From assembly GCA_949126835.1 (NCBI GenBank), contig OX421506.1, forward strand, positions 29,370,441-29,434,440: a stretch of 64,000 nucleotides of DNA, given 5' to 3'. Positions 48,601-63,428 of this stretch are shown here, one piece after another. Position 1 is the first letter of the stretch. Every line of letters starts with the position of its first letter. Under the pieces are notes generated by a model. That model ran no database searches and was not told where the DNA came from. It was given only the letters and a program-made list of their open reading frames with translations. Source of the stretch: Anisus vortex. Lineage: Eukaryota; Mollusca; Gastropoda; Planorbidae. The position numbers and the translations under genes are program-made.

Positions 48601-51600
48601 TCAATATTTACAATAATAGAAAAGTCGTCAATATTTCCGATAATAGAAAAGTCGTCAATATTTACGATAATAGAAAAGTCGTCAAAATTTACAATAATAG
48701 AAAGGTCGTCAATATTTACGATAATAGAAAAGTCGTCAATATTTACAATAATAGAAAAGTCGTCAAAATTTACAATAATAGAAAAGTCGTCAATATTTAC
48801 GATAATAGAAAAGTCGTCAATATTTCCGATAATAGAAAAGTCGTCAATATTTACGATAATAGAAAAGTCGTCAATATTTACGATAATAGAAAAGTCGTCA
48901 ATATTTACTATAATAGAAAAGTCGTCAATATTTACAATAATAGAAAAGTCGTCAATATTTCTGATAATAGAAAAGTCGTCAATATTTCCGATAATAGAAA
49001 AGTCGTCAATATTTACGATAATAGAAAAGTCGTCAATATTTACGATAATAGAAAAGTCGTCAATATTTACTATAATAGAAAAGTCGTCAATATTTACAAT
49101 AATAGAAAAGTCGTCAATATTTCTAATAATAGAAAAGTCGTCAATATTTACGATGATGGAAAAGTCGTCAATATTTACGATAATAGAAAAGTCGTCAATA
49201 TTAACAATAATAGAAAAGTCGTCAAAATTTACAATAATAGAAAAGTCGTCAATATTTCCGATAATAGAAAAGTCGTCAATATTTCCGATAAATGAAAAGT
49301 CGTCAATATTTACTATAATAGAAAAGTCGTCAATATTTACAATAATAGAAAAGTCGTCAATATTTCCGATAATAGAAAAGTCGTCAATATTTCCGATAAT
49401 AGAAAAGTCGTCAAAATTTACAATAATAGAAAAGTCGTCAATATTTACGATAATAGAAAAGTCGTCAATATTTACAATAATAGAAAAGTCGTCAAAATTT
49501 ACAATAATAGAAAAGTCGTCAATATTTACGATAATAGAAAAGTCGTCAATATTTACAATAATTGAAAGTTGTCAATATTTACAATAATAGTAAAGTCGTC
49601 AATATTTCCGATAAATGAAAAGTCGTCAATGTTTACAATGATAGAAAATTCGTCAGTATTTCCGATAATAGAAAAGGCGTCAATATTTACAATAATATAA
49701 AAGTCGTCAATATTTCCGATAAATGAAAAGTCGTCAATATTTACGATAATAGAAAAGTCGTCAATATTTACAATAATAGAAAAGTCGTCAATATTTACAA
49801 TGATAGAAAAAACGTCAAAATTTAGGATAATAGAAAAGTCGACAATATTTACAATAATAGAAAAGTCGTCAATATTTGCGATAATAGAAAAGTCGTCAAT
49901 ATTTCCGATAAATGAAAAGTCGTCAATATTTACTATAATAGAAAAGTCGTCAATATTTACAATAATAGAAAAGTCGTCAATATTTCCGATAATAGAAAAG
50001 TCGTCAATATTTACGATAATAGAAAAGTCGTCAAAATTTACAATAATAGAAAAGTCGTCAATATTTACGATAATAGAAAAGTCGTCAATATTTACAATAA
50101 TAGAAAAGTCGTCAAAATTTACAATAATAGAAAAGTCGTCAATATTTACGATAATAGAAAAGTCGTCAATATTTCCGATAATAGAAAAGTCGTCAATATT
50201 TACGATAATAGAAAAGTCGTCAATATTTACGATAATAGAAAAGTCGTCAATATTTACTATAATAGAAAAGTCGTCAATATTTACAATAATAGAAAAGTCG
50301 TCAATATTTCTGATAATAGAAAAGTCGTCAATATTTCCGATAATAGAAAAGTCGTCAATATTTACGATAATAGAAAAGTCGTCAATATTTACGATAATAG
50401 AAAAGTCGTCAATATTTACTATAATAGAAAAGTCGTCAATATTTACAATAATAGAAAAGTCGTCAATATTTCTAATAATAGAAAAGTCGTCAATATTAAC
50501 GATGATGGAAAAGTCGTCAATATTTACGATAATAGAAAAGTCGTCAATATTAACAATAATAGATAAGTCGTCAAAATTTACTATAATAGAAAAGTCGTCA
50601 ATATTTCCGATAATAGAAAAGTCGTCAATATTTCCGATAAATGAAAAGTCGTCAATATTTCCGATAATAGAAAAGTCGTCAAAATTTACAATAATAGAAA
50701 AGTCGTCAATATTTACGATAATAGAAAAGTCGTCAATATTTCCGATAATAGAAAAGTCGTCAAAATTTACAATAATAGAAAAGTCGTCAATATTTACGAT
50801 AATAGAAAAGTCGTCAATATTTACAATAATAGAAAAGTCGTCAAAATTTACAATAATAGAAAAGTCGTCAATATTTACGATAATAGAAAAGTCGTCAATA
50901 TTTACAATAATTGAAAGTTGTCAATATTTACAATAATAGAAAAGTCGTCAATATTTCCGATAAATGAAAAGTCGTCAATGTTTACAATGATAGAAAAGTC
51001 GTCAGTATTTCCGATAATAGAAAAGGCGTCAATATTTACAATAATAGAAAAGTCGTCAATATTTCTAATAATAGAAAAGTCGTCAATATTAACGATGATG
51101 GAAAAGTCGTCAATATTTACGATAATAGAAAAGTCGTCAATATTAACAATAATAGATAAGTCGTCAAAATTTACTATAATAGAAAAGTCGTCAATATTTC
51201 CGATAATAGAAAAGTCGTCAATATTTCCGATAAATGAAAAGTCGTCAATATTTCCGATAATAGAAAAGTCGTCAAAATTTACAATAATAGAAAAGTCGTC
51301 AATATTTACGATAATAGAAAAGTCGTCAATATTTCCGATAATAGAAAAGTCGTCAAAATTTACAATAATAGAAAAGTCGTCAATATTTACGATAATAGAA
51401 AAGTCGTCAATATTTACAATAATAGAAAAGTCGTCAAAATTTACAATAATAGAAAAGTCGTCAATATTTACGATAATAGAAAAGTCGTCAATATTTACAA
51501 TAATTGAAAGTTGTCAATATTTACAATAATAGAAAAGTCGTCAATATTTCCGATAAATGAAAAGTCGTCAATGTTTACAATGATAGAAAAGTCGTCAGTA

Positions 51601-54600
51601 TTTCCGATAATAGAAAAGGCGTCAATATTTACAATAATAGAAAAGTCGTCAATATTTCCGATAAATGAAAAGTCGTCAATATTTACGATAATAGAAAAGT
51701 CGTCAATATTTACAATAATAGAAAAGTCGTCAATATTTACAATAATAGAAAAGTCGTCAAAATTTCCGATAATAGACAAGTCGACAATATTTACAATAAT
51801 AGAAAAGTCGTCAAAATTTCCGATAATAGAAAAGTCGACAATATTTACAATAATAGAAAAGTCGTCATTATTTACAATAATAGAAAAGTCGTCAATATTT
51901 CCGATAAATGAAAAGTCGTCAATATTTACTATAATAGAAAAGTCGTCAATATTTACAATAATAGAAAAGTCGTCAATATTTACGATAATAGAAAAGTCGT
52001 CAATATTTCCGATAATATAAAAGTCGTCAATATTTACGATAATAGAAAAGTCGTCAAAATTTACAATAATAGAAAAGTCGTCAATATTTACAATAATAGA
52101 AAAGTCGTCAATATTTACAATAATAGAAAAGTCGTCAAAATTTACAATAATAGAAAAGTCGTCAATATTTACGATAATAGAAAAGTCGTCAATATTTACA
52201 ATAATTGAAAAGTCGTCAATATTTACAATAAAAGAAAAGTCGTCAATATTTCCGATAAATGAAAAGTCGTCAATATTTACAATAATAGAAAAGTCGTCAG
52301 TATTTCCGATAATAGAAAAGGCGTCAATATTTACAATAATAGAAAAGTCGTCAATATTTCCGATAAATGAAAAGTCGTCAATATTTACGATAATAGAAAA
52401 GTCGTCAATATTTACAATAATAGAAAAGTCGTCAATATTTACAATAATAGAAAAGTCGTCAAAATTTACAATAATAGAAAAGTCGTCAATATTTCCGATA
52501 AATGAAAAGTCGTCAATATTTACAATAATAGAAAAGTCGTCAATATTTACAATAATAGAAAAGTCGTCAATATTTACAATAATAGAAAAGTCGTCAATAT
52601 TTACAATAATAGAAAAGTCGTCAATATTTACAATAATAGAAAAGTCGTCAATATTTACGATAATAGAAAAGTCGTCAATATTTACAATAATTGAAAAGTC
52701 GTCAATATTTACAATAATAGAAAAGTTGTCAATATTTACCTTACTTTTCTTTTTCGATGCTCTTGCTGCGCCGTCGCTACAGTCGTGCTTACTGCAAATG
52801 TTGTAGATGATTCTCTCCAGTGATGACACCAACAAGGGCAATGGAATTTGAAGGGTTTTCCGGTAACTTACTTTTAATGCGAGTTTTATCAAATCAATGA
52901 TGTGCTTGGCTAGGTTTTCTGTATTTAGTTTTAAACAATTATTACTGCTATTATTAAACCATTACTTAGGTTTCAAATCTAACATAGAAAAAAACAATAT
53001 TAAACAACTCTTAGAGCTTTATTTGAATACAAAAATGTCATGAAAAGCTCATAGAAATTCTGTTGTTGTGGTAGTTTTTCGTGTGGCATTCACATAAGAA
53101 ATGGGATACCGGAACCAGTAAATAAAACCAACAACATTGCATCATTTAAAGCCCTTCTCAAAATGAAAGTAAAATGAAAATCTCTGATAAGATCATGGAG
53201 CAAATCTGATTCCCAAGTACCTTTAGATGTAACTAAGTAAATACCTAATTTATGAAGCAGTGTTTTAATATATAAAAAAAAGCCACTTTATTCATAGGCA
53301 TTGATAAATTAAACACTTCAACTAGGCTTTGAAAACTTTAGATCTTAGTTATGAAACTGAATATTTCTTTCTTTATTTGGATTTTACAGTGGCTGATGTC
53401 ATTAGCAATGGTCGACAATTACCAATCGATAAACGATGTACCTTTTTGCAAAATTTCAAAACCTGTATTTCATTAAAATTATTTCAGAAAAGAACCAAAT
53501 AAATGGTAAAAGAAAAGCTAAGGAATGATATGCATGGAAGTTCTCTTTCTTCCCGAGTGGCATTCGGGCATAGAATGGGTTGCCTGAACAAACCAGGAAA
53601 CCTAGTAACAACATCATTTGAAACATTCATAAAGATGCAAGGCAAAACTCGAACCACGTATGAGCGTAGGGCGCAATAATCTTCTTGATATAAGGAGCGT
53701 CTGCAATATATAAGATAAGATAAAGCAAATTAAAGTTGTAAAGATCTATGTTACATTTAAACTTACCTATAAGGTTGGGTTGATTCTTTTGTGAGTCTAA
53801 TATCGGAATTGTATTTGTATTAAAGCATATCATTCTTAAAATCTGAAGTATATCCTCTGAGCTCAATGCTTCTGCCTCTGTATTTAGAGATTCTATAGTT
53901 GAAGAAAAGTTCTTCAGCAAAATCGCTACTTGTTGTTTCGATATGTGTTGCAAGTCTTCGTCTGTTGTTCTCCATATGTTCGGCATTTCACCAACCTTTG
54001 CGAAGACGTGTATTTAAATGTATTTGTTTTATAATGACATAAATAGTTCATATCTTGTCATTTAAGCACTTAGACCATAGGTTCTCAACCTTTTTCGGCT
54101 CACCGCCCCCTTTTACAATTTTTTTCAGCTCACCGCCCCCCCCCCCCAACTTTTTTTTAGCGCCCACTCCCCCCCCCCCACCCGTTCCGCCCACCTGGAC
54201 CATAGTTTCCGCAATTTTTTTAGGGGAGCTAGGCTTTTTGTGTGATTAATTATCTTTAAAAAAAAAATGAAAATGAAACATATTGTAGGAATTAATAGAT
54301 AACAAAATGCCTTAACAAAAGGTTTAAATAAATCAATATTTATGTGAATCGTATGCTTGGTGTGTTGCTAGCAATTTGTCTATTTTTGTTTCAATTTTGG
54401 TTGCAAAAGCCTTAGGTCTAATAATCAGTAATATTTGTTATATTACAAAACAGAACTTAATCGGCATCACTATTGAATCAAATGTGGAAACCTTTTTTTA
54501 GTTAAAGGGAGATAATTAGCCCGTTTTATTTGAGCTAATATTTCTGTTTTTTTTTTCTTTTATAAAATATCAATGGCTTACAATTTATAACTTTGAAATG

Positions 54601-57600
54601 ATCAAACTGTAAAAAGTATTATACAATTATATAAATATTATATGACTAAAGAATTTATATGTATATTTTTAAGCATCATAATAACTACCCAGTTTGTATG
54701 ATTACTACTTATCTATACCGCTTAACATTAGTGAAGAGATAATTAAAGGGTAAGTCCTGCCTGAAAATCAAATACGTAAAGTATATATTTTCTGACAGCT
54801 TATTTAAAAATAAGATTTATCAAATATTTTATTTATTTTTATTCTTTTGAAAAATGTGTTTAATTAATTAATAAATCGTGTAATTATTGATTGACCTAAA
54901 AAACGACCATGCAGTGACTTCCCTTCTTTGTGACGTCACAAGTGTCAGACAGGGTGAAGTCTTATATAGCCTAATATATGCCGTAAACATTTTGTGCGAG
55001 AGGATTTTGTAAACATTCTTGCAGTCGAGAAGGGCTTTCAAAAGAAGAAATCTTGAATGCCTAAAGCATTCCGTCCATTCACAAGGATATATGTTCCTTA
55101 AAAAGCAAAGTTAGGTGGCAAAACAATTACAATGCAGGCCTAAATCTAAGATTAAGACTGATTCGGAAGCACCCTCAAACAAGACAGACGATCGGAGAAA
55201 AAAAAAGCATAGGCCTACTCATAAGAGATTTGAAAAAAGAATTATTATCAAAGGTAAATTTTTTAAAAATTCATAAGACTCTTATTACTCTACTCTTTGG
55301 CTAAGCAACTACATTTTAAAAAAAGTTAATAGACTTTTGACTTAGGCCTATACCTGCCTATGACCTATGTAAATGTTATGGCCTAGTCTATAACTATAGA
55401 CTATAGACTCACTATATTATAGTGTCTATAGTCTATAGAGTAGGCTATAGTAGGCCTATAGTATAATTATAGGCTTATAGGTATAGACTACTATAGATCT
55501 AACTACTACTATAAGTCTTTATAGTCTAAGTACTTTAAGTGGCTTTAGGCCTAGCCTATATTATAGATTATAGCCTATTAAGTTATTAACCTATTATATA
55601 GTCATGCAGTAGCCTATATTAGACTAGTCACAGACAATAAATGTATAGGGCTTTATTATAGGACCTATTAGTTTACAAAATCTATAGGCCTAAAGTTTAC
55701 TTGTAATAAACTGTATCATAACTAAAAACCCATGCCCATGTTGTAGGCATAGTAGGCTCATATAAATAATGCAAAGGCCTATTTAATCTATAGGCTAAAA
55801 GCCTAATGCCTAATGGTAAATACTTAAATTCTGAGTAGAGCCTATGCTTTCTTTAAATGTCTACTATATATCCATTACATGCCATATATTGTTAGCTATA
55901 CTTTGCTATAATTTGCTTAAGATGTTATATTATTGTAATTGTTGTAAATAACAATATATAAAAAAATTATGTGGTTGTAAAAATGTAAAATTTACTAGGT
56001 GATAGTAAAATGTGTAATCATTTTATAATCAGGAAATATAATCCACGAATAGAGAATCTCTTTCAATGGACCCAATGCCACCGCCACCACTGAGTGAAGC
56101 TTTGACTTGTAAGAACCAACAATTGCGAAGCCATAATTTATGTCTGTAGATCTTCAGATCTTATGTGGATCACAGTTCCAAAGAGGACAAGATGATACAG
56201 ACAAATCTCATATTCAGAATGAATCAGAAGCAAGGGTAAGCATTCAAAAATACATTAATGATAATTTATACTAAACCTTATATAGCTATATAAGGACTAT
56301 AATATATAAATACTTTTTTTTTATTTCGCTTTTACTCATGCCATTTACTTTGTAGGCCTACATATATTACATTACAACCTATCTAACAATACTTTTTAAG
56401 AAGTACAAACTGGGATTAAAACATGCAAGTCAGTAGAAGTTCAGACCTGTGAGCCATAGCCGAGGCAAGTCTTCAGTGACCTACACCAATGTAACCCGTA
56501 GGGTTAAAATCCTCAGTGCAACAGCTGGACATTTGGTAGCACGAGTGGGGTATAATAAGCTTATACAAAATGTGCATTGTTCGCGACCCCTAGAGGCCCA
56601 GAGGGGGAGCTCACAAGTGAAAGTGTTGGAGCCAGCTATGAATGCCAAAGCCAAGATGGATGGCAGAATTGAATGGGTAGCTCCATTCTGGCTTCTTTTT
56701 TTATGTAGTGTCATTTCTTTAGGTTACAAATTAATCTGTCATTTCATTATAGATTGTTTTTTTGCATTGTTTAATGCAGTAGTTGGTGTATGTATTAGAC
56801 TGCATCATGTTGGAGAGACAGGTCTGTCCCCAGCTAAGTTTTTTTCTGTGTTGTATGCAGAGTCTGCATACTTAAAAGCGGGGGTGAATGTAACCCGTAG
56901 GGTTAAAATTCTCAGTGCAACAGCTGGATATGTTTTTTTATATTATTTTTATATTTATTTGTAGGTTGGCAGCAGGTTGGGTTGTTTCTAAGCTTAGATT
57001 CTAGTTGTTTTCGCCTCGTTTTTGACTATTGGTACCTTTTTTATAAATAGGGAGGGATTTTGTTTTTGATTAGAGAGAGAGAGACTGCTGTCTAATTCAT
57101 TGAGGGTTGCAGCCCTAATGATTTGTTGTCGTGTGAAAGACAAAGTAAGGTATCTTGCTTGTTGGAAGACGGTAATGAACTTTTTATTTTATATTTTTAC
57201 GCTGTGCCATTTATCTCTTTTTTTAACACAATAGGTCAATATCCTATGGCCTATCATGCGTGAATGTGTAACCTTATACATGCTGTTTTTAAATATATCT
57301 TGGAGTGCCTTTAGGCGCCAGGTTTCTTTAGCTTGTACTATTTGTAGCCCACCACGTTGTATTTTATTATACTAGTAGGCTTATCTATATTTATTACTCA
57401 AGACATCTTGAATTTGAATATTATTCAAAATTACTATTATAATTGTATTCACCCTTGTTTGTGATTTGATACTTAATTGGTAAGAAGTGGTATTTTTTTG
57501 CTGATCAGGAGGTCAGCAGTCATTGTCACAGGTTCTTGTTGCCGTCTCACCTGTAATGCTTTTATTTTATTAATATTATTTGAATGAGTGGTACATAGTC

Positions 57601-60600
57601 ATGTAAATCAATTTTAGGTAAACTAAAATTTCATCGTTAAAACTTGTTTTGAGAGTTATTTATTCATGTATTTTAAACTTTGTGACTGTTATTATTATTA
57701 GTTCATATTATAATGATTTTATTTATCTTTCTTTACCAGTACAGTGTTGTTCTGGTTGAGATTTGTTTTAGGTATATTTTTTTTGAATAAAATTTATATA
57801 GATCTAGTATTTTCTGTAAATCTCCTTTTTTGTTCTTTCTTCTTGTGGTTAGATAGTTACTTTTTATTATTCTGTCTAGTTATAAGTAGTTACAGTTAGA
57901 CCTTTTTAGTTACCTTTTCGGCATTAGACTTAAGTCGCCTTGGGTAGAGCCGAGGCTGCGCAAACCAGAGACCCGCCCCTCCTCTCTAAGGAACCGGTCC
58001 CAACACCAATAACTAAGTTCCAGAAAAAGGTGAATATGAAGACGATGAATCTGATATTAGCGAAAGGTATCTTATAAGATAGACATTTTAAATTAGTTTA
58101 CTAATTAGTCTTATTAAATATCTGCAATATTTGTCATATTTAATTAATATTGCTAAACTTTGCTTTAATTTTAATCCTATTTAAGAACAAATATTTCATA
58201 CACTGGTATTAGAAGTCTTGAAACATTTTGTTCAACATTGATATAATAATTCCTTTAAATAACTTTTTTTATCAGTGAAAACTAGGGCTGTGGAGTCGAA
58301 GAGTCGGAGGAAATTTAAAGTACCTGGAGTCGGAGTTGGAAGTACAAAAAGTTGAAATTTTTCTTGGGGGAGCTACCATCTCCTACTAAGGGCGTCCCCA
58401 GGTGGCGAATAAGGAAATGGTCTTTATATATAGAGGTCAGTTGTGAATACTGAATAAGCTGCCGTGGACCAACTGGTTTGCTGCCATGGAGGGTAGGTGG
58501 GATATCCTGTGTTAAGAATACTCTTTTAAAAGTGCCTAATGCTCATAAATCCAAGGAAATGACTGCAAAAAAGTGAACAGAGGATGATCGACTGTTTTCC
58601 AAATGCACTACCTATTAATTATCAATCATGTTATTTTGTTTATACTGTGTTCAAAAATGTATATAATACATGGGCATATTTGTTTAAATTAGCAACTATA
58701 TTGAAAGCAGTAAAGACATTTCATTTAAATTTAATCCTTTTATTTTATAACTGTTCAAAGAAATATACTAATACTTTAGAACTAAGCCTGTACAGCTTAT
58801 TCTTTATCAATTAGTCTGCCTTCTGGATAGGCCAACATTATTTTATTTAAAGCACAAGCAGGCAGCGGTGTGTGAATTTCATGACCAAGTATGCCAAAAC
58901 ACCAATAAACTGAGTTCCTGTAACTGTAAGCTGTGTATCACATTGTCCTGAAAAAAAAAGAATAATTAGGTTTTAGTCAATACTTTTCATAATTCAGCTG
59001 TTTTTTTAACATATCACTATTTGATGTATTTTTATATAAATCACATATAGGCCTACAACTATATTTTTTAAAACCCTTCTTCGGTATATCAAATATTTTT
59101 ATAGTATAGAGCAATTGATTCAATTAAAGGTTGAAATGCAAAAAGTGTTTTTTTTGTTTTGTTTCAAGCTTGAGCTTATATAGCCTAACTATAAATTGGG
59201 CTAATTTTCATTATTTTATCTAAAAACTGTTGCCAATGTAATCTTTAATCAAGATCAAATAAAATTAATCCTAAGTAGCTTTAAACATTGAACAGATTAG
59301 ATAGGTAATAATCACTGGTGGTAAAGATAAGAGGATTGATCACACCCTAAGAAGAGGACCAGGAAACAGCTAGCCCCTATTATGCCTGTTACGGCCGGTA
59401 TTCCTATGTCAATGTCAATAGTCTACCTTTACCGATATGTAGCTTTTTTTACAAGTATAATTAATTATTAGTCCGTCACAATTCATAATAACTACTTACT
59501 AGCGTATTCATTCTAAACTAAATCGCACAAGTAAGCCTCCTATAGTCTATAGCCTATAGTATACCGGGTAGTCATACAGTCACAGTCGTAGTAATTAATA
59601 TAGTAGGCAATAGCTAGCATATACTATTCATATAGCTTAAAAGTTCCGGTAGTAAAAGTGAATTTAAAAGTCGTTTTATGTAGACTAGTGTGAAGATTAC
59701 CTACATAGGCCTATCTTTAACGTAAGTCGGAAACTAAAAAATTGATAAAGTCAAACCTTAAGGCTATGATGCTAAGGCTAAGCCTACTAAAGTGTCGAGA
59801 AACTGCATAGCCATAGTATAGTCTATGGCATAGACCTAACCTAGGACTGTAGGAGGCTAATCAAGTAGGCCAACTTACCATTTGATATTTCCGATGCGTG
59901 ATCCATTTTTCTCGATTGATTGATATATGCTGAATTCAGCGTTAAAATTCCTTTCGTCCTCGTTGTCTGATAGATTTTTTTAAATTGTTCAAACATGAAA
60001 TACATGTATGGTTCTACGTCGCGTGAAGCCATGTCGATTATAGCATAGTCGATTGATTGTAAACAAAAATCTTGGAAACTTGTGACGTCACTACCTGTTC
60101 GTGAGTTTCCGGCCCGTGGTCGACAGTTTCCGTAATTGGCAATGTAATTTAATTAAATTAACACATTTATCGTCCACTCTCAAAAGAAAGACTTGTATAT
60201 TTGAAAATGATATTTCAAAGGCTTTAATATGGAATTAAGTTACTATTTAGGCAGGACTTACCCTTTAAACTACATAAAACACGTTAAGGACATCTCGGCA
60301 AAACTGAGATAAAAATATCATTAATATTAGCAGATGCTAGGGCGACAGTGATCGGTCAGCAGGGCTGGCAGTCCGCTAAACCAACCACAGGACCAGCCGG
60401 CTGCACACCATATTTGCCAAATACTGACCCTACTTCATCGAAAAGTCATTGCGATTCCTATTCATTATTAGTTTAATAACATGTATGCCTACTATTGGGG
60501 GATATCAGATATTTAGCAGCACTTCCGTTTACATCACATTTCATCCAAAAACTAATCGATTCAAAATTCAAGCTGAGGTGTTAAAATATATCAGGTACGT

Positions 60601-63375
60601 TTGTACCGCCCACTTGCCCTTCACCGCTCCCCAATCGCCCCCGGCAATGTCAGCGCCCCCCTAAAGTTTCTCACCGCCCCCCCCCCCCGGGGGGCGATAT
60701 CGCCCCCGTTGAGAACCTGTGACTTAGACCAACAAGGTGCAAGCTTCCAGGGCTAGGCAACCAGGGAACAGAACGCTTTCAGACGAGACACAGTGTGTAT
60801 CAGAAGAATTATTGTGATGTCAGGGGTCGGGATGAAAGAGGTGCTATTTGCCAGGTCGAGTGTGACGACAGCCTAACCAGCTTTGGAATATTTCAAGACG
60901 AAAGTACCAGCCATCCACGTTTGTTTCCCAAGCGTGAATGTGACCTTTTTCATTGATGCAATATAGGACACTCTAAGGACACCAAAGACTATACAAAGAG
61001 AGACTGCTTGCTTTAATATTTCTGCTATTTGTTGACTCGAATTACTTCTTTTCGGAATTCACAATTCCCTTTTGTACTGTACACTTCCATTTTATTTAAT
61101 CGCTATGATTTTCTCAATGGAAAATTAAAATTAAAAAGTGAAATTTGTATACAGTTCAAACCTTTAGGCAGAAGTAGGAGTCATTTAAGATACAGTTAGA
61201 GTTATTTGCTGCGCACGGAAAAAAGAACATATATGCTTTAAAAATAGAGCAAGTCTTTGAAGATACCAATCATATAATGTTGGGTTCCATCAAATGTAAA
61301 AAGTACAGTTAAAACTCGCACAAGAAAAGCCTTAAAAAAAATTATGCAAACATTTTATCGTCTAGCTCTAAGCTTTATAAACGCTATAATTTGTATAAAA
61401 ATGTCTTTAAATCAAAGATAACATACGTTGGTGTCAGGGGCTGTATCTCCGTCGTATTCTATGTCCTGAAAACTGAAATTTGAAAGGTACCTAGTTATGT
61501 CTTCCTCGTCTGTTAAAAAGCTAGAACAAATTCTAAAATATGAATACAGTTTACTTTGAACAGATAAAGAAAATGAAATGTTAAATGTGGTGAACAATTT
61601 CATTTATTGACATTTATAAATCATTTTTTTTTCTATATTAGAGCTACTTAAAACTTCACAAAAGAATAGACCTACTAAATTGATACAAATGATCATTTAA
61701 AAAGAAAAAAAGACAAGGCCCAAAAAGCAATAGAGAGAAGAGTTCTATAGATAAGTCCAATTTCTAAACTTAGTTCTGGGCACAATAAACTAAAACATCA
61801 CATGTACAAAAGCTTAGGGCATTCAAATCAGTGAATATTGCCATGTAGAATGCCTCCTGAGAGCATGGAACCTGTTCTCTAGACTTACCCCTTCATGAAA
61901 CAGTTCACAAGAGGTTTCAATCACAAAACCGAAACCAAACTATATGAAATAGTGAGATAGACCTGGAAACCACAATTGTAACTTGTTACGTCTCGCTGGG
62001 CGGTTTATCACAATTATTTTTTGGTAGCCTTGAAGAATCCTTAAGTCTCACCCAAACTTTCATCCAAGCAATTTAGAAACGACGTCAGGAATAATAATAA
62101 TTACTAGCAATTTTTAATTCAACATAACATCGAAGCTCAAAACAGGTCAATAATAATTACACGATTGAAAAAAGAACGCAAGAAGCATTAAAACACAGCC
62201 TAACTCTCTCTACTCTCTAACTACACAACACATATCCCGATACTCCTCCCGTGCTCGCTCATGCCAAACGGGCAAGGGCCACCCAGGGTCACCAAAAAGA
62301 ATGTGACCACCAGTTACAAAGGAAGGTAATCACAGCTAAACAAAACAAGGAAGTTAATTAATTCTAATCTCATACCGGTTCATCACAAACTCAAGATAGC
62401 TTTAATATGCCTTCTTGTTATACGTTTTCCATTTGACCAATTTTGAGTTCGAAGAAAAAAGACTTTATTTTCTTATTCCATCTTGTGTTAGGACACAATT
62501 TGTTATGTTTTGTGAGTCAATTATTTCACCCAACATCTCTTAGACCCTTAGACCTACAATCTTTGTTGTGCAATTGATCATGATATTCTAATATTTTACA
62601 AAAACAACAACTGTGTCACAACAATCAATTAGTAGGCCTATATTGTATATCAGATATAAATTAAATAGGGCATATAAAACTGCAAAGTAAAGAGTAAAGT
62701 AAATATCAGTTACAAAATCGTGATTATATACAGTAAATATTTACCTGTTGTTATTGTCTTCTCTGTAATCTTGAGTCTTCTTTGGTTTATTATCTACGTA
62801 GTTAATATTTTTAAATCATTGTTATGTGATTGTTAATTGATTTCTTATAAACGATATTAAAATTTATATATAGGGATAGAGACAGGGATAGAGACAAGGA
62901 AAAAAGTACTAAAGTGCAACATTGAACAAATTTTATTATATGGCTGTGAGGCATGGACATTGAACAAAAAAATGACTGCATATTTAGAAAGTGCCGAGTT
63001 GTGGCTCTATAGAAGAATGCAACGAGTGATATGGACAGATAAAATATCTAATGTGGAGGTGCTCAAAAGGTCAAACGCTAACAGAGAAATAATTGTAAAG
63101 ATCATGAAAAGAAAATTGACATTAGTAGGACACATAACTAGAAAAGAAAACATAGAAAACATCATAACAACTGGAAAGCTAGAGGGAAAGAAACGCAGAG
63201 AAAGACAGAGAAGGGAGATACTAGATGATCTAACGGAATGGCATGGCAGGAACAACAGAAATGCTGGAGATGGCCAGAATAAAAGATACATGGAAAGACA
63301 AGATTGCCTACGTCATCCGGCATATCACCTTTTGATGATGATGATGATGATGATGAAAAATATATATATATATTT

Positions 63376-63428
<53 letters not shown>

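Larger units (their letters stand above)
54747..60264. mobile_element. 5.5-kb TTAA-target DNA transposon (Kolobok-like?) nested in the hAT element
   Basis: AGGGTAAGTCCTGCCT at the left and its exact inverse at the right are flanked by TTAA (54743-54746 and 60265-60268). Near 54979 the plus strand encodes C-x2-H-F followed by REDF, as in the last part of a THAP zinc finger. Exon-like pieces with donors occur at about 56150-56235 and 58020-58066. THAP domains plus TTAA targets are found in Kolobok elements, but no transposase core was recognised. piggyBac also uses TTAA. Confidence 0.65.
54076..60721. mobile_element. hAT element with 8-bp target duplication, enlarged by a nested insertion
   Basis: The ends are CATAGGTTCTCAACC at the left and the inverse of CACAGGTTCTCAACG at the right. 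ACTTAGAC flanks both sides (54068-54075 and 60722-60729), an exact 8-bp duplication. C-rich subterminal regions contain ACCGCCCC repeats. Without the nested element it is about 1.1 kb and noncoding. It lies in intron 2. Confidence 0.85.

Noticed and set aside
47196..52020. Long plus- and minus-strand open frames of 150-465 codons
   Set aside because: They are produced by the 27-bp unit having no stop in two frames. Only the minus-strand link to exon 4 has any gene context.
47168..52739. CRISPR-like array
   Set aside because: The repeats are head-to-tail without unique spacers, in a eukaryotic intron.
56449..56964. 171-codon plus-strand frame
   Set aside because: It runs across a 42-bp direct repeat inside a transposon and repeats the same residues at both ends. 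No domain was seen.
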